Counted from the stretch's first letter, positions 9,476 to 18,200 are shown. The stretch is 64,000 nt of DNA from Fusobacterium perfoetens ATCC 29250 (GCF_000622245.1 NZ_JHXW01000012.1:1-64000), one strand, 5' to 3'. Program-made: numbers and translations. Notes: generated by a model not told the origin, from the sequence alone.

Positions 9476-10240
9476 TTATTTTTGATTTGGATAAAGTTGT
9501 AAGAATTTATCTACTTTTTCAGGGAAATATTTTTGTAATATTTTTAGATAAGTTCCTTCATCAACTAATTCCATAATGGCTTTATTAGAAGCTTCAGCTA
9601 ACTCAATATTTCCTTTTTTGAAAGCTATAGAAGCTCCAGGTTTTTCATCTTTTATAGTATCTAATTTTTTTAAATCTTTCATAGTTTTTAAATACTCAGT
9701 AGCAGAAGTATCAGAAAGAATAACAGCATCTATTTTATTGTTTTCAACATCCATTAAAGCTCCAGTCCAAGAGTTGTAAAGAATTACTTTATCAATATCA
9801 GTCATTTTTTTAGCAAATTCTTCTTGAACACTTCCTAATTGAGTTCCAATTTTTAACCCTTTTAACTCATCTTTAGAAGTTAATTTTGAGTCTTTATTAA
9901 CTAAGATAAAATGTTCATCAGAAGCAACTAATAAATAAGGCATTGAAAATGTAACAGCTTTTTGTCTTTCTGGAGTTTGTTTCATACCAGCTATAATAGC
10001 ATCTAATTTATTTGTTTGTAAGGCTGGAATTAATCCATCAAAAGCGATATTATTCCAAACAACTTCATATCCTAATTTTTTACATATAGCTTCCATAAGT
10101 TCAGCATCAAAACCAACGATTTTACCATTTTCAATGTATTCATATGGTTTGTATTCAGCATTAGTTCCAACATATAGTTTTTTAGTTGCAAAAGATAAAG
10201 TTCCAAATAAAAGCATAAAAAGTAAAATAAGTTTTTTCAT
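9476..10240 (-). CDS. Amino-acid ABC transporter substrate-binding protein (family 3), orphan
   Basis: A 254-residue periplasmic binding protein with a classical signal peptide (about residues 1-18, cleaved after LSFA). Family-3 features are GTNAEYKPYEY near the mature N-terminus, GFDAELMEAI, GMKQTPERQ, GTQLGSVQE and the C-terminal LQKYF segment. The family binds polar or basic amino acids; the ligand cannot be fixed from sequence. No permease or ATPase gene is adjacent, so it must work with components encoded elsewhere. TAGGAGG precedes the start. Most notable is its roughly 210-base leader with a small ORF and a terminator/antiterminator pair (separate entries), which points to expression controlled by an amino-acid signal. 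Confidence 0.92.
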   Translation of the reverse strand: MKKLILLFMLLFGTLSFATKKLYVGTNAEYKPYEYIENGKIVGFDAELMEAICKKLGYEVVWNNIAFDGLIPALQTNKLDAIIAGMKQTPERQKAVTFSMPYLLVASDEHFILVNKDSKLTSKDELKGLKIGTQLGSVQEEFAKKMTDIDKVILYNSWTGALMDVENNKIDAVILSDTSATEYLKTMKDLKKLDTIKDEKPGASIAFKKGNIELAEASNKAIMELVDEGTYLKILQKYFPEKVDKFLQLYPNQK

Positions 10241-10264
10241 AAATACCTCCTAAAAAATAAAATA

Positions 10265-10299
10265 AATAAAAAAACTGACGAAATAGATATTTCGTCAGT
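10265..10299 (-). terminator. Leader terminator (attenuator) of the amino-acid-binding-protein gene
   Basis: Reading on the reverse strand, an 11-bp perfect stem, ACTGACGAAAT (10299-10289) and ATTTCGTCAGT (10284-10274), has a 4-base loop and is followed by eight Ts. It lies inside the transcript between the leader ORF and the gene's ribosome site, so it must be read through for expression. An alternative pairing would destroy it: 10351-10344 plus 10340-10335 can pair with 10304-10299 plus 10296-10289. Confidence 0.9.
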
Positions 10300-10337
10300 A
10301 GTATACAAAATTAAATAAATTAAAATAAAAGTACATA

Positions 10338-10424
10338 CTAAAGGACAGAATAATACCTACAATCAAAAAAACTATTTAGATTTATAACAGTATAAAAGTT
10401 CCTTAGTTTTAAAGATTGTAACAT
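10338..10424 (-). CDS. 28-residue putative leader peptide controlling attenuation
   Basis: ATG at 10424 is preceded by a perfect AAAGGAGGT (10440-10432) at 7 bases. The ORF runs 28 codons to TAG (10340-10338). The peptide begins MLQSLKLRN and ends SFFDCRYYSVL. Both arginine codons are AGG, which appears uncommon beside AGA in neighbouring genes. The ORF sits between a consensus promoter and an intrinsic terminator. The last codons and stop supply the left arm of the antiterminator, while the stop region (TAGTATG) can alternatively pair with CATACTA just after the Shine-Dalgarno site. This is the three-way layout of translation-coupled attenuation. I do not recognise this leader peptide; whether the ribosome stalls at Cys/Arg/Tyr codons or is arrested by the nascent chain is open. 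Confidence 0.7.
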   Translation of the reverse strand: MLQSLKLRNFYTVINLNSFFDCRYYSVL

Positions 10425-10457
10425 TAGTATGACCTCCTTTTTATTTTTATAGGAAAA

Positions 10458-10486
10458 AATATATCACAGTTTTTTTTATTTGTCAA
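10458..10486 (-). promoter_or_regulatory. Promoter of the leader and amino-acid-binding-protein gene
   Basis: On the reverse strand TTGACA (10486-10481), 17 bases, TATATT (10463-10458). It lies just after the stop codon of the upstream Mu-like gene and predicts a transcript start near 10450. Confidence 0.8.
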
Positions 10487-10493
10487 ATAATTT

Positions 10494-11597
10494 TTATAAA
10501 TTTATAGTTCCTAAAAATTCATTTTTAAAAAATAAATAAAAAATATTCAGTTTTATAGGATTAAATTTAATTTCGATATCTAGCCCTTCTAATTTTTCAA
10601 GTAGTTTAGATTTGAAAATATTATTTTTAAATCTTATGCTAGAACCTGTAACTTTTCTAGTTGTTGATTGTAGAAAAATATCTAATTCTCTAAATAAAAC
10701 CTTATTTTCTAAAATTTTGTAATCAATAATGTAATTATATTTATTTTCGTCAAGATATATATAAGAATCCAAAAAAGTTTCTAATGAATTGAGAGAAAAT
10801 ATTTTATTTTTATCAGTAAAAATTTTATATAAATCTTCTTTCAAAAGAGAGATAAATTTTTCAAGTTCTTTATCAGTATTTTGATAGTTTGTAATTTTTA
10901 TATTAGTTTTATCAAAAATTTTTTTCGATATATTTTTAGGAATATTAATATCAGAATCTAATAATATTTCTTTAGGTTTAGAAAATTTTTCTGTTAAAGA
11001 AGAAACTTTTAATATACTTTCTCTCATAAATCCCAAGATAGAATAGATATTTGTAGGTTCAGTATTAAGAGAATAATTTATAATATCTAAAGTTGAAGCA
11101 TCAAACATAAGTACTAGAGTTGGAACTACAACTTTATGAGCTTGGACTATTATATATAAAGGAGTTTCAACAATAACAAAAACTTCATTTGACCTTTTTA
11201 TTTTTGAAAGATGATATGAAGTTGTTTTTTTGAAAAAACCATCAATATTATTTAAAATTCTATAAAAAGTAGGATAACTTATATTATAATTTTTTTCTTT
11301 TAAATATTTTTGACAATTATTATAAAGTTTAGATAAGTTAGACTCCCCCTCTTTATAATAGATTTTTTTTATCAAATCTACTCCATTTTCATCTATTGAC
11401 TTATAAGAATTTTTATCTTCCCTTTCTTTTTTTTCTAATCCAAGAACACCTTTTTCTTTGTAAGATTTAATCCATCTTTTAAGGGTAGCATAAGATATTC
11501 CAGTTTCACTTTCTATCTCTTTAAGTTTTTTTTCTTTTTTTAAAAAAGGCTCAATTATCTTGAATCTTTTTATCTTTGTTTCATCATTAAATTCCAT
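10494..11597 (-). CDS. Mu/Tn552-like integrase-fold protein with HTH domain; first catalytic Asp missing
   Basis: This 367-residue protein has a helix-turn-helix in the first 45 residues (ETGISYATLKRWIKSYKEKG) and a second predicted DNA-binding region to about 125. An integrase (rve) core and a small beta-rich C-terminal domain like the Mu transposase barrel follow. In active relatives the core begins with a WQ-D-H-TPL segment; here the matching stretch is FVIVETPL (140-147), so the first catalytic Asp is Val143. The second Asp (D214, ILLDSD) and the Glu (E246, KELEKF) remain. The gene is intact, has a ribosome site (GGAGAG) and lacks flanking inverted repeats, cargo or a partner ATPase. It looks like a domesticated or decaying transposase kept as a DNA-binding protein; function unknown. 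Confidence 0.65.
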   Translation of the reverse strand: MEFNDETKIKRFKIIEPFLKKEKKLKEIESETGISYATLKRWIKSYKEKGVLGLEKKEREDKNSYKSIDENGVDLIKKIYYKEGESNLSKLYNNCQKYLKEKNYNISYPTFYRILNNIDGFFKKTTSYHLSKIKRSNEVFVIVETPLYIIVQAHKVVVPTLVLMFDASTLDIINYSLNTEPTNIYSILGFMRESILKVSSLTEKFSKPKEILLDSDINIPKNISKKIFDKTNIKITNYQNTDKELEKFISLLKEDLYKIFTDKNKIFSLNSLETFLDSYIYLDENKYNYIIDYKILENKVLFRELDIFLQSTTRKVTGSSIRFKNNIFKSKLLEKLEGLDIEIKFNPIKLNIFYLFFKNEFLGTINL

Positions 11598-11648
11598 GTA
11601 AATCTCTCCATATCAATAATAAAAATAATGAAATATAAATATAATAAT

Positions 11649-11677
11649 ATGATACTATATTCTACATAAAAAATCAA
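11649..11677 (-). promoter_or_regulatory. Possible promoter of the Mu-like gene
   Basis: Reverse strand TTGATT (11677-11672), 17 bases, TATCAT (11654-11649), about 50 bases before the start codon. Moderate match in AT-rich sequence. Confidence 0.4.
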
Positions 11678-11724
11678 TAATAAAAAAATCATTTAAAAAA
11701 GGCTCATTTTTTTTGAAAAAAATA

Positions 11725-11752
11725 TTGACTTTTTTTGAAAGGATATGATAAT
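11725..11752 (+). promoter_or_regulatory. Promoter of the PTS operon
   Basis: TTGACT (11725-11730), 16 bases, GATAAT (11747-11752), giving a leader of roughly 100 bases. A short GTTCT/AGAAC hairpin lies near the start of the transcript. No clear antiterminator-type terminator is visible. Confidence 0.6.
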
Positions 11753-11863
11753 ATAAAAGTGTTCTAAAAAGAAGAACTGAATAAGAAAATTAGTTAAATA
11801 CTAAATAAATTATTCAAAATTTTAAAAAATTAAAATAAAAATATAAAAAAGGAGAAGAGATTA

Positions 11864-13348
11864 ATGAAAGCATTTGCAGAGATTCAAAAAGTAGGAAAAG
11901 CTTTAATGACACCAATTGCTATATTACCAGCAGCTGGATTATTTTTAGCCTTTGGAAACAAATTAGGTATTCCATTAATGGAACAAGCAGGAAATATAAT
12001 TTTTGGTAACTTACCTTTATTATTTGCAGTTGGAGCAGCCATTGGATTAGTTGGAGGAGATGGAGTAGCTGGATTATCAGCTGTAGTAGCTATTTTAATT
12101 ATGAATACTACAATGGGAATAGTATCAGGGGCTGAAGTAGGAATAGCTAATGGAGATAAAGCATTTGCTATGGTAATGGGAATTCCAACATTACAAACTG
12201 GAGTTTTTGGTGGATTGATATCAGGAGTTATTGCAGCAATATGTTATAAAAAATTCTATAAAACTGAATTACCTCCATTTTTAGGATTTTTTGCTGGAAA
12301 AAGATTAGTTCCAATAATGACAGCAATTTTAGCTTTTTTAATTGGATTAGCAATGCCTGTTATTTGGACTCCATTTCAAATAGGATTAGCAAAATTAAGT
12401 TATTTTGCCAATGAAACTAATACTAATGTTTCAACATTTTTATTTGGAGTTACAGAAAGAGCTTTAATTCCTTTAGGATTACATCATATATTCTACTCTC
12501 CATTCTGGTATCAATTTGGAGAATATATAAATAAAGCTGGAGAAGTAATTAATGGAGACCAAAGAATATGGTTTGCAATGTTTAAAGATGGAATAACAAA
12601 TTTTTCAAGTGTAACTTATCAAGGAGCTGGAAAATTTTTAACAGGAAAATTTCCATTTATGATGTTTGGATTACCAGCAGCAGCTTTGGCTATGTATCAT
12701 GAAGCAAAACCAGCTAATAAAAAAATAGCTGGAGGAATTTTATTCTCAGCAGCTCTAACATCTTTCTTAACAGGAATTACAGAACCATTAGAATTCTCAT
12801 TTTTATTTGTAGCTCCAGTATTATATGGAATTCATTGTTTATTTGCTGGATTATCATTTATGTTAATGAACCTATTTAATGTTAGAATAGGAATGACTTT
12901 CTCTGGTGGATTAATTGACTATATTGTTTTTGGAGTTTTACCAGGAACTAATGGATTTAATAATCATTGGTATATGGTTATAGTAGTAGGATTATGTTTA
13001 GCAGTTATTTATTATTTTGGATTTAGATTTGCTATAAGAAAATTTAATTTAATGACTCCAGGAAGAGATGAAACAGCAATTGTAACTGAAAAAGAAGAAA
13101 TTGGAGAAAAAGAATTAGCTGTTGGAGTTTTAAATGCTCTAGGAGGAACAGAAAATTTAAAATCATTAGATGCTTGTATAACTAGATTAAGAGTTGAAGT
13201 AGCTGATACAGCTTTAGTAAAGGATGCTGAATTAAAAAAATTGGGAGCTTCAGGAGTCTTAAAAGTTGGAAAAAATGGAGTTCAAGCTATATTTGGAGCC
13301 AAAGCACAATTTATTTGTAATGATTTAAAGAAAATGACTGGAAAATAA
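11864..13348 (+). CDS. ptsG: PTS glucose-type permease, IICB component
   Basis: This membrane component transports and phosphorylates a hexose. Residues 1 to about 395 form the multi-span IIC domain of the glucose/GlcNAc/maltose family, with [28 protein letters not shown] and the end [11 protein letters not shown], which closely follows the PtsG pattern. A linker leads to the IIB domain, whose phosphorylated cysteine is C438 in LDACITRLR. The 494-residue length fits IICB without fused IIA. Sugar specificity (glucose versus a relative) is inferred from the IIC pattern. The IIA gene follows after 17 bases. General proteins ptsH-ptsI are at 61.6-63.6 kb. Confidence 0.88.
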   Translation: MKAFAEIQKVGKALMTPIAILPAAGLFLAFGNKLGIPLMEQAGNIIFGNLPLLFAVGAAIGLVGGDGVAGLSAVVAILIMNTTMGIVSGAEVGIANGDKAFAMVMGIPTLQTGVFGGLISGVIAAICYKKFYKTELPPFLGFFAGKRLVPIMTAILAFLIGLAMPVIWTPFQIGLAKLSYFANETNTNVSTFLFGVTERALIPLGLHHIFYSPFWYQFGEYINKAGEVINGDQRIWFAMFKDGITNFSSVTYQGAGKFLTGKFPFMMFGLPAAALAMYHEAKPANKKIAGGILFSAALTSFLTGITEPLEFSFLFVAPVLYGIHCLFAGLSFMLMNLFNVRIGMTFSGGLIDYIVFGVLPGTNGFNNHWYMVIVVGLCLAVIYYFGFRFAIRKFNLMTPGRDETAIVTEKEEIGEKELAVGVLNALGGTENLKSLDACITRLRVEVADTALVKDAELKKLGASGVLKVGKNGVQAIFGAKAQFICNDLKKMTGK

Positions 13349-13365
13349 TAAATAGGAGTATAACG

Positions 13366-13860
13366 ATGGGATTGTTTGATATATTTAAAAATAAAAAGAA
13401 AGAGGAAAAAATAATAGAAATTTATTCTCCACTAAATGGAAAAGTAATTTCATTAGAAGAAGTTCCAGATGAAGCTTTTTCACAAAAGATGGTAGGAGAT
13501 GGATGTGCTATTGAACCAATAGAAGGAGCTATTTATTCACCTTTAGATTGTGAAATAGATATATTTGAGACAAATCATGCAGTAAGTATTGAAACTCTAG
13601 AAGGGTTAGAAATGATAATACATTTTGGAGTAGATACAGTTAAATTAAAAGGTGAAGGATTAAAAAGAGTAGTTAATCCTGGTGATGTTAAAAAGGGCGA
13701 AAAATTAGTAGAATATGATTTAGAATTTATAAAAACTAATGCTAAATCAGTAAAAACTCCAATAATAATAAGTTCTATGGATATGGTAGAAAAGATAGAA
13801 GTAGAAGCTAGTGGTGAAGTAAAAGTTGGAGATTTATTGATGAAAGTGTATTTAAAATAG
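13366..13860 (+). CDS. crr: PTS glucose-type IIA component (Crr-like)
   Basis: IIA-Glc relays phosphate from HPr to the IIB domain encoded upstream. The 164 residues are the usual length for a free IIA. The two active-site histidines are visible: H71 (ETNHAVSI) and the phosphorylated H86 (IIHFGVDTV). An amphipathic N-terminal MGLFDIFKNKKK resembles the membrane-tethering tail of enterobacterial Crr. TAGGAG precedes the ATG. A strong terminator at 13891-13922 ends the operon. Confidence 0.92.
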   Translation: MGLFDIFKNKKKEEKIIEIYSPLNGKVISLEEVPDEAFSQKMVGDGCAIEPIEGAIYSPLDCEIDIFETNHAVSIETLEGLEMIIHFGVDTVKLKGEGLKRVVNPGDVKKGEKLVEYDLEFIKTNAKSVKTPIIISSMDMVEKIEVEASGEVKVGDLLMKVYLK

Positions 13861-13890
13861 CCTCTATAATAATTTATTAAATAAAGTAAA

Positions 13891-13922
13891 GAAAAAGAAC
13901 TAGTTTTTACTAGTTCTTTTTC
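13891..13922. terminator. Terminator of the PTS operon
   Basis: A 13-bp perfect stem, GAAAAAGAACTAG (13891-13903) and CTAGTTCTTTTTC (13910-13922), has a 6-base loop and T-rich downstream sequence. Confidence 0.85.
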
Positions 13923-13927
13923 TTATT

Positions 13928-13956
13928 TTGGAAAAAAAGAAAAAATATGATATAAT
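13928..13956 (+). promoter_or_regulatory. Promoter of the small outer-membrane protein gene
   Basis: TTGGAA (13928-13933), 17 bases, TATAAT (13951-13956), 45 bases before the start at 14001. Confidence 0.65.
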
Positions 13957-14000
13957 GATAACATAGAATATCAAATATTATTTAATTGAAAGGAGAAATT

Positions 14001-14483
14001 ATGAAAAAAATAATTTTTGGAATATTTTTATTATTTTCTATAAATGTTTTAGCTTTAGATACAAGCTTTAGAATAGGAGCTATAACAAATTCATCTTCTT
14101 ATAATAAAGAAACAAATAAATTTAGTAAATACGCTCCTAGCTTAGGAGTAGAAGTAACTCAATCTTTTGCAATTGCTGATTTAGGATTGGGGATTGCTTA
14201 CAATAAAAATATAGATGATGTTGAAGTAGAGACAGTACCAGTTTATGGAATAGTAAAATATAATTTTTTTCCAATATTTTTACAACCATATTTAGTTGGG
14301 AAAATTGGAACTGTATTATATAGTGATGATAATTATAAAGGAAAAGATGCTTCTACATATTATGGGGCTGGAATTGGATTAAATTTTCTTAATATGCAAA
14401 CTGAGCTTTTATATTCCCAAACAAAAATGGAAGATGATAAATTAGACCAAGTTTCTTTAGTTTTTGGAATAAATCTTTTTTAA
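14001..14483 (+). CDS. Small outer-membrane beta-barrel protein
   Basis: The 160-residue precursor has a signal peptide (about 1-19, ending INVLA before LDTSF). The mature part is a run of alternating amphipathic strands separated by acidic turns, ending LVFGINLF with the terminal Phe recognised by the BAM complex. Size and pattern fit an 8-stranded OmpW/OmpX-like or porin-family barrel. The specific family is not recognisable and the function is unknown. I chose ATG 14001 with AGGAGA just upstream; an in-frame TTG at 13986 lies at the ribosome site and is unlikely. It is monocistronic with its own promoter. Confidence 0.75.
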   Translation: MKKIIFGIFLLFSINVLALDTSFRIGAITNSSSYNKETNKFSKYAPSLGVEVTQSFAIADLGLGIAYNKNIDDVEVETVPVYGIVKYNFFPIFLQPYLVGKIGTVLYSDDNYKGKDASTYYGAGIGLNFLNMQTELLYSQTKMEDDKLDQVSLVFGINLF

Positions 14484-14488
14484 AAAAA

Positions 14489-14517
14489 TTGACAAAAGAA
14501 AAAAAATATTGTATACT
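14489..14517 (+). promoter_or_regulatory. Promoter of pyrG
   Basis: TTGACA (14489-14494), 17 bases, TATACT (14512-14517). The predicted start lies near 14523, about 100 bases before the coding region. Confidence 0.75.
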
Positions 14518-14555
14518 AACTTAGATAACTAAATAAAAAATAAATATTTTAAAAT

Positions 14556-14603
14556 AAATAACCAAGTGTGTTTTTTTTTTCACTTGGTTATTTTTATTTT
14601 TTG
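14556..14603 (+). terminator. Leader terminator (attenuator) upstream of pyrG
   Basis: A 13-bp stem (14556-14568 with 14581-14593; core ATAACCAAGTG/CACTTGGTTAT) has a U-rich 12-base loop and is followed by TTATTTTTTG. It lies between the pyrG promoter and ribosome site, so it should reduce read-through. The predicted 5' end contains ACTTAG, which could pair with the terminator's left arm; a GGGC start as in Gram-positive pyrG leaders is absent. Confidence 0.8.
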
Positions 14604-14623
14604 TAAAATTTAGGAGGAAGATA

Positions 14624-16240
14624 ATGAGTAGAGAAACTAAAACAAAATATATTTTTATAACAGGAGGAGTGGTATCTTCTTTAGGAAAAGGAATAACAGC
14701 AGCTTCTTTAGGAAGATTGTTAAAAGAAAGAGGATATAAAATTACAATTCAAAAATTTGACCCATATATTAATGTTGATCCAGGTACAATGAATCCATAT
14801 GAACATGGAGAAGTTTTTGTAACAGAGGATGGGGCTGAAACAGACTTAGATTTAGGTCATTACGAAAGATTTATAGATGAAAATCTTATGAAAAATTCAA
14901 ATATAACAACTGGAAAAATATATCAAACTGTTATAAGTAATGAAAGAGAAGGAAAATATTTAGGAAAAACAGTACAGGTAATACCACATATAACAAATGA
15001 AATAAAAAATAAATTAAAATCTATATCAATTGAAAGTGGTGCAGACATAGTAATTACAGAAATTGGAGGTACAGTAGGAGATATAGAATCTACTCCATTT
15101 TTAGAAGCTATAAGACAGTTTAAGTATGATATAGGAGAAGAAAATGTAATTTATATTCATGTAACACTTTTACCATATTTAAAGTCAGCTAAAGAAATAA
15201 AAACAAAACCAGCTCAACATTCAGTAAAAGAATTGATGAGTTTAGGAATAAAACCAGATATATTAGTGTGTAGGACAGAATTTAAACTTACAAAAGAAAT
15301 AAAAGAAAAAATTTCTATGTTTTGTAATATAGATATAAATTGTGTTATAGAAAATTTAGATGTAGAAACAATATATGAATTACCTCTAAAATTAGAAGAA
15401 CAAAATTTCAGTGAAGTAGTTTGTAAAAAGTTAAATCTAAATCCTAGAATTATAAATTTAGACTTATGGAAAGAAATTGTTTATAAAATAAAATATCCAA
15501 AAGAAAAGATTAAAATAGCAGTAGTTGGAAAATATGTAGAATTGAAAGATGCCTACATAAGTATAACAGAATCTTTAAAAAATGCTGGATATTTTAAAGG
15601 ATATGAAGTTAATATAGATTATATTCAAGCAGAAGGACTAGATACGAATATTTTAAAAGGATATAATGGGATATTAATTCCAGGTGGATTTGGAAATAGA
15701 GGAATAGAGGGAAAAATATCTGCTATAAAGTATGCTAGAGAAAATAAGATACCATTTTTAGGAATATGTTTAGGAATGCAGTTGGCTGTTATTGAATTTG
15801 CAAGAAATATTTTAAAATTAAAAGCAAATTCTACAGAATTTGATGAAAAAACACCAGCTCCTGTAATAGATATATTACTAGAACAAAAAAATATATCTAA
15901 TAAAGGTGGGACAATGAGATTAGGAGGATATCCTTGTATTCTAAAAGATAATAGTTTAGCTAAAGAACTTTATAATAAAGATAATATAATAGAAAGACAT
16001 AGACACAGATATGAATTTAATAATGATTTTAAAGAAATTATAGAAGAAAAAGGATTAAAAATATCAGGAACTTCACCAAATGGAATATTAACAGAAATAG
16101 TAGAATTATCAAAAGAAATACATCCATTTTATATAGCTGTTCAATTTCATCCAGAATTTAAAACAAGACCCAATAATCCACATCCTTTATTTTTAGGATT
16201 TGTAGAAGCAAGTTATAAATATTCTTTAAATAACAAATAA
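14624..16240 (+). CDS. pyrG: CTP synthase
   Basis: PyrG aminates UTP to CTP using ATP and glutamine. The N-terminal synthase domain begins with [11 protein letters not shown] and includes [22 protein letters not shown]. The C-terminal glutamine amidotransferase domain has the nucleophile C382 in GICLGMQ and the His/Glu pair in QFHPEF. At 538 residues it is full length. TTTAGGAGGAAG precedes the ATG. The upstream leader terminator suggests attenuation, as is known in principle for pyrG in other bacteria. Confidence 0.97.
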   Translation: MSRETKTKYIFITGGVVSSLGKGITAASLGRLLKERGYKITIQKFDPYINVDPGTMNPYEHGEVFVTEDGAETDLDLGHYERFIDENLMKNSNITTGKIYQTVISNEREGKYLGKTVQVIPHITNEIKNKLKSISIESGADIVITEIGGTVGDIESTPFLEAIRQFKYDIGEENVIYIHVTLLPYLKSAKEIKTKPAQHSVKELMSLGIKPDILVCRTEFKLTKEIKEKISMFCNIDINCVIENLDVETIYELPLKLEEQNFSEVVCKKLNLNPRIINLDLWKEIVYKIKYPKEKIKIAVVGKYVELKDAYISITESLKNAGYFKGYEVNIDYIQAEGLDTNILKGYNGILIPGGFGNRGIEGKISAIKYARENKIPFLGICLGMQLAVIEFARNILKLKANSTEFDEKTPAPVIDILLEQKNISNKGGTMRLGGYPCILKDNSLAKELYNKDNIIERHRHRYEFNNDFKEIIEEKGLKISGTSPNGILTEIVELSKEIHPFYIAVQFHPEFKTRPNNPHPLFLGFVEASYKYSLNNK

Positions 16241-16271
16241 AAAAAACTGCTAGAAATTTTTCTAGCAGTTT
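16241..16271. terminator. Terminator between convergent pyrG and gltS
   Basis: The perfect stem AAACTGCTAGAAA (16244-16256) and TTTCTAGCAGTTT (16259-16271) has a good T-run on the reverse strand and a poorer one on the forward strand. Confidence 0.8.
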
Positions 16272-16294
16272 CAAAATTTTAATAAAGATAACTA

Positions 16295-17509
16295 TTATAA
16301 ATTTTTACAGAAATTTAAGAAGAAGGTAATAATAGCAGCATTTGTAAAGTTACTAATTAATCCCCCTATAACAGGAACAACAAAGAAAGCTATTTTAGAA
16401 TATCCATATTTGTCACAAACAGTTTTCATAGTTGCCATAGATACAGGAACAGCTCCTAATCCAAATCCAGTATGTCCAACAGCCATTATAGCAGCATCGT
16501 AATCTTTTCCAAGTAATCTGAAAGAAATTAAAGTAGCAAATAGAGCCATTAAAGCAACTTGTGCGAAAAGAAGAATAATCATTGGAATAGCTAAATCAGC
16601 TAATTGCCATAATTTCATAGTCATGATAGACATAGTAACGAACATGGCTAGTGATATTTCTCCAACAATATCAATTGATTCATATAATGCTTCGTCTTCA
16701 CCTATTACAGAATCATAGAATATTCTTATAATTAATCCACCTAACATACATAAAACATGGATTGGTAAACTTACACCAGGTAATACTTTTTTTAATATTC
16801 CAAATAAAATTGAACCAAAACCACAAGCTATAAACATTAAACAAACTGCTTTTAAAGATCTTTCTTTATTAACAATAAATTGTTTTTGACTAGCTTTTTC
16901 CATTTCTGCTATTTCTTCAGCAGTAGCATTTCCTTTTAAACCATATTTTTGAACAATTGCATTTCCTAAAGGTCCACCAATAATACATCCAGAAATTAAT
17001 CCGAAAGTAGCTGCAGCAATAGCAACCTCCATAGCTCCAACAGCTCCCATTTCCTCAGCTATTGGGGCAAAAGAAGCAGCATTTCCATGTCCTCCTGTCA
17101 TTGGAATAGAACCAGTCATTAAAGCTATTAAAGGTTTAACATTTAATACTCTACCAAGTCCAACAGCAAGAACGTTTTGTAAAAATGCTGTAACAGCAGC
17201 TAAAATAGTAAAGATAAAAATTAATTTTCCACCTTTTCTTAAAAGGCTCATTCCAGCTGCAGCTCCACTAGCAGCAAAGAACACACAATAAAATAAATTA
17301 TTAGTAACTTTACTATCAAAACTTATACTAGCAATATTATTAACATATAATACACATGCTATAATAGCAAATAAAAGACCTCCAACTACAGAAGATGGAA
17401 TACAATATTTTTTTAAAATAGGAAACTTATTTCTTAAATAATTTCCTAGCCAAATAAGTAAAACAGTAAAAGCTAATGTTTGAAAGATATCCAATTTTAA
17501 TTGTAACAT
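16295..17509 (-). CDS. gltS: Sodium/glutamate symporter
   Basis: GltS imports glutamate with sodium across the inner membrane. The 404 residues are almost entirely hydrophobic helices. The characteristic glycine-rich reentrant segments are SIPMTGGHGNAASF in the first half and VGHTGFGLGAVPVSMA in the second. Glutamate is a principal energy source for fusobacteria, so its presence is expected. AGGGAGG precedes the start. It is convergent with pyrG and divergent from the M15 lipoprotein gene; a weak TATAAT (17559-17554, reverse) may be its -10. Confidence 0.93.
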   Translation of the reverse strand: MLQLKLDIFQTLAFTVLLIWLGNYLRNKFPILKKYCIPSSVVGGLLFAIIACVLYVNNIASISFDSKVTNNLFYCVFFAASGAAAGMSLLRKGGKLIFIFTILAAVTAFLQNVLAVGLGRVLNVKPLIALMTGSIPMTGGHGNAASFAPIAEEMGAVGAMEVAIAAATFGLISGCIIGGPLGNAIVQKYGLKGNATAEEIAEMEKASQKQFIVNKERSLKAVCLMFIACGFGSILFGILKKVLPGVSLPIHVLCMLGGLIIRIFYDSVIGEDEALYESIDIVGEISLAMFVTMSIMTMKLWQLADLAIPMIILLFAQVALMALFATLISFRLLGKDYDAAIMAVGHTGFGLGAVPVSMATMKTVCDKYGYSKIAFFVVPVIGGLISNFTNAAIITFFLNFCKNL

Positions 17510-17659
17510 TACAAAGACCTCCCTAAAAATTTTTATATAAATTTATAAAGCAAATTATATGCCAAAAAAAACTGAATAATAAAAAGGTTAATAATAAAGA
17601 TGAATAAATAAAAAAGGTAATTTTTTCCTGTTTTATGAAAAAAATGCCGATATATATTT

Positions 17660-17688
17660 TTGAAAAAAATAATAATATATGTTATAAT
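17660..17688 (+). promoter_or_regulatory. Promoter of the M15-peptidase lipoprotein gene
   Basis: TTGAAA (17660-17665), 17 bases, TATAAT (17683-17688), 32 bases before the ATG. Confidence 0.7.
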
Positions 17689-17720
17689 CAAATATAATTT
17701 TAAAATAGAAAGGAAAATAA

Positions 17721-18200
17721 ATGAAAAAATTAATATATTTTTTAATACTTTTATTTTTATTTACAGGATGTTGGAATGTAAAAAAAAGGCCTAATGAAAA
17801 AATATCAGAACATTTTACTTATTATGAAGCTGTTCATAGTGGATATGGTTCTAAAAAACATATAAAAAATTATCCTCATAGAGATGATTTTAAAAGAATA
17901 AAAAAGACAGCAAAACGAATGGAAAAAATAAGAAAGATTGTAGGAGAACCAATACATATAAACAGTTGGTATAGAAGTGGAAAAATAAATAAAAAAATAG
18001 GTGGAAGTAGGACTTCTGCTCATACAAAAGGATTGGCTGTAGATTTTACTGTAGATGGAAATTTATGGGAAGCTTTTAATAGAATAATAAGGTCTGGTTA
18101 TAGTTATGACCAAATAATTTATTATAGACAAAAAAAATATATTCATATCAGTTTTAAAGAAAAAGTTAGAGAGGAAAGAAGGCAAAGATTTTATAGATAA
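17721..18200 (+). CDS. Lipoprotein with M15 zinc peptidase domain (peptidoglycan hydrolase-like)
   Basis: The 159-residue precursor begins with a lipoprotein signal ending LFTGC, with lipidated Cys17. The rest matches the compact M15 (peptidase_M15_3) fold. Zinc ligands are H101 and D108 in SAHTKGLAVDF and H142 in YIHIS, with the substrate-side INSWYRSG upstream. Such enzymes cut D-Ala/L-Ala-type bonds in peptidoglycan; phage endolysins share the fold. No phage genes are nearby, so a cellular wall-remodelling lipoprotein is more likely. The strongly basic C-terminus (REERRQRFYR) is unusual. It is monocistronic with its own promoter. Confidence 0.82.
   Translation: MKKLIYFLILLFLFTGCWNVKKRPNEKISEHFTYYEAVHSGYGSKKHIKNYPHRDDFKRIKKTAKRMEKIRKIVGEPIHINSWYRSGKINKKIGGSRTSAHTKGLAVDFTVDGNLWEAFNRIIRSGYSYDQIIYYRQKKYIHISFKEKVREERRQRFYR

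Noticed and set aside
10241-10486. T-box or known riboswitch leader
   Set aside because: No T-box consensus or recognisable riboswitch core was found; the small ORF with a strong ribosome site and competing stems fits leader-peptide attenuation better.
10494-11597. Active insertion sequence
   Set aside because: No terminal inverted repeats or target duplications were seen at its edges, and the first catalytic Asp is missing.
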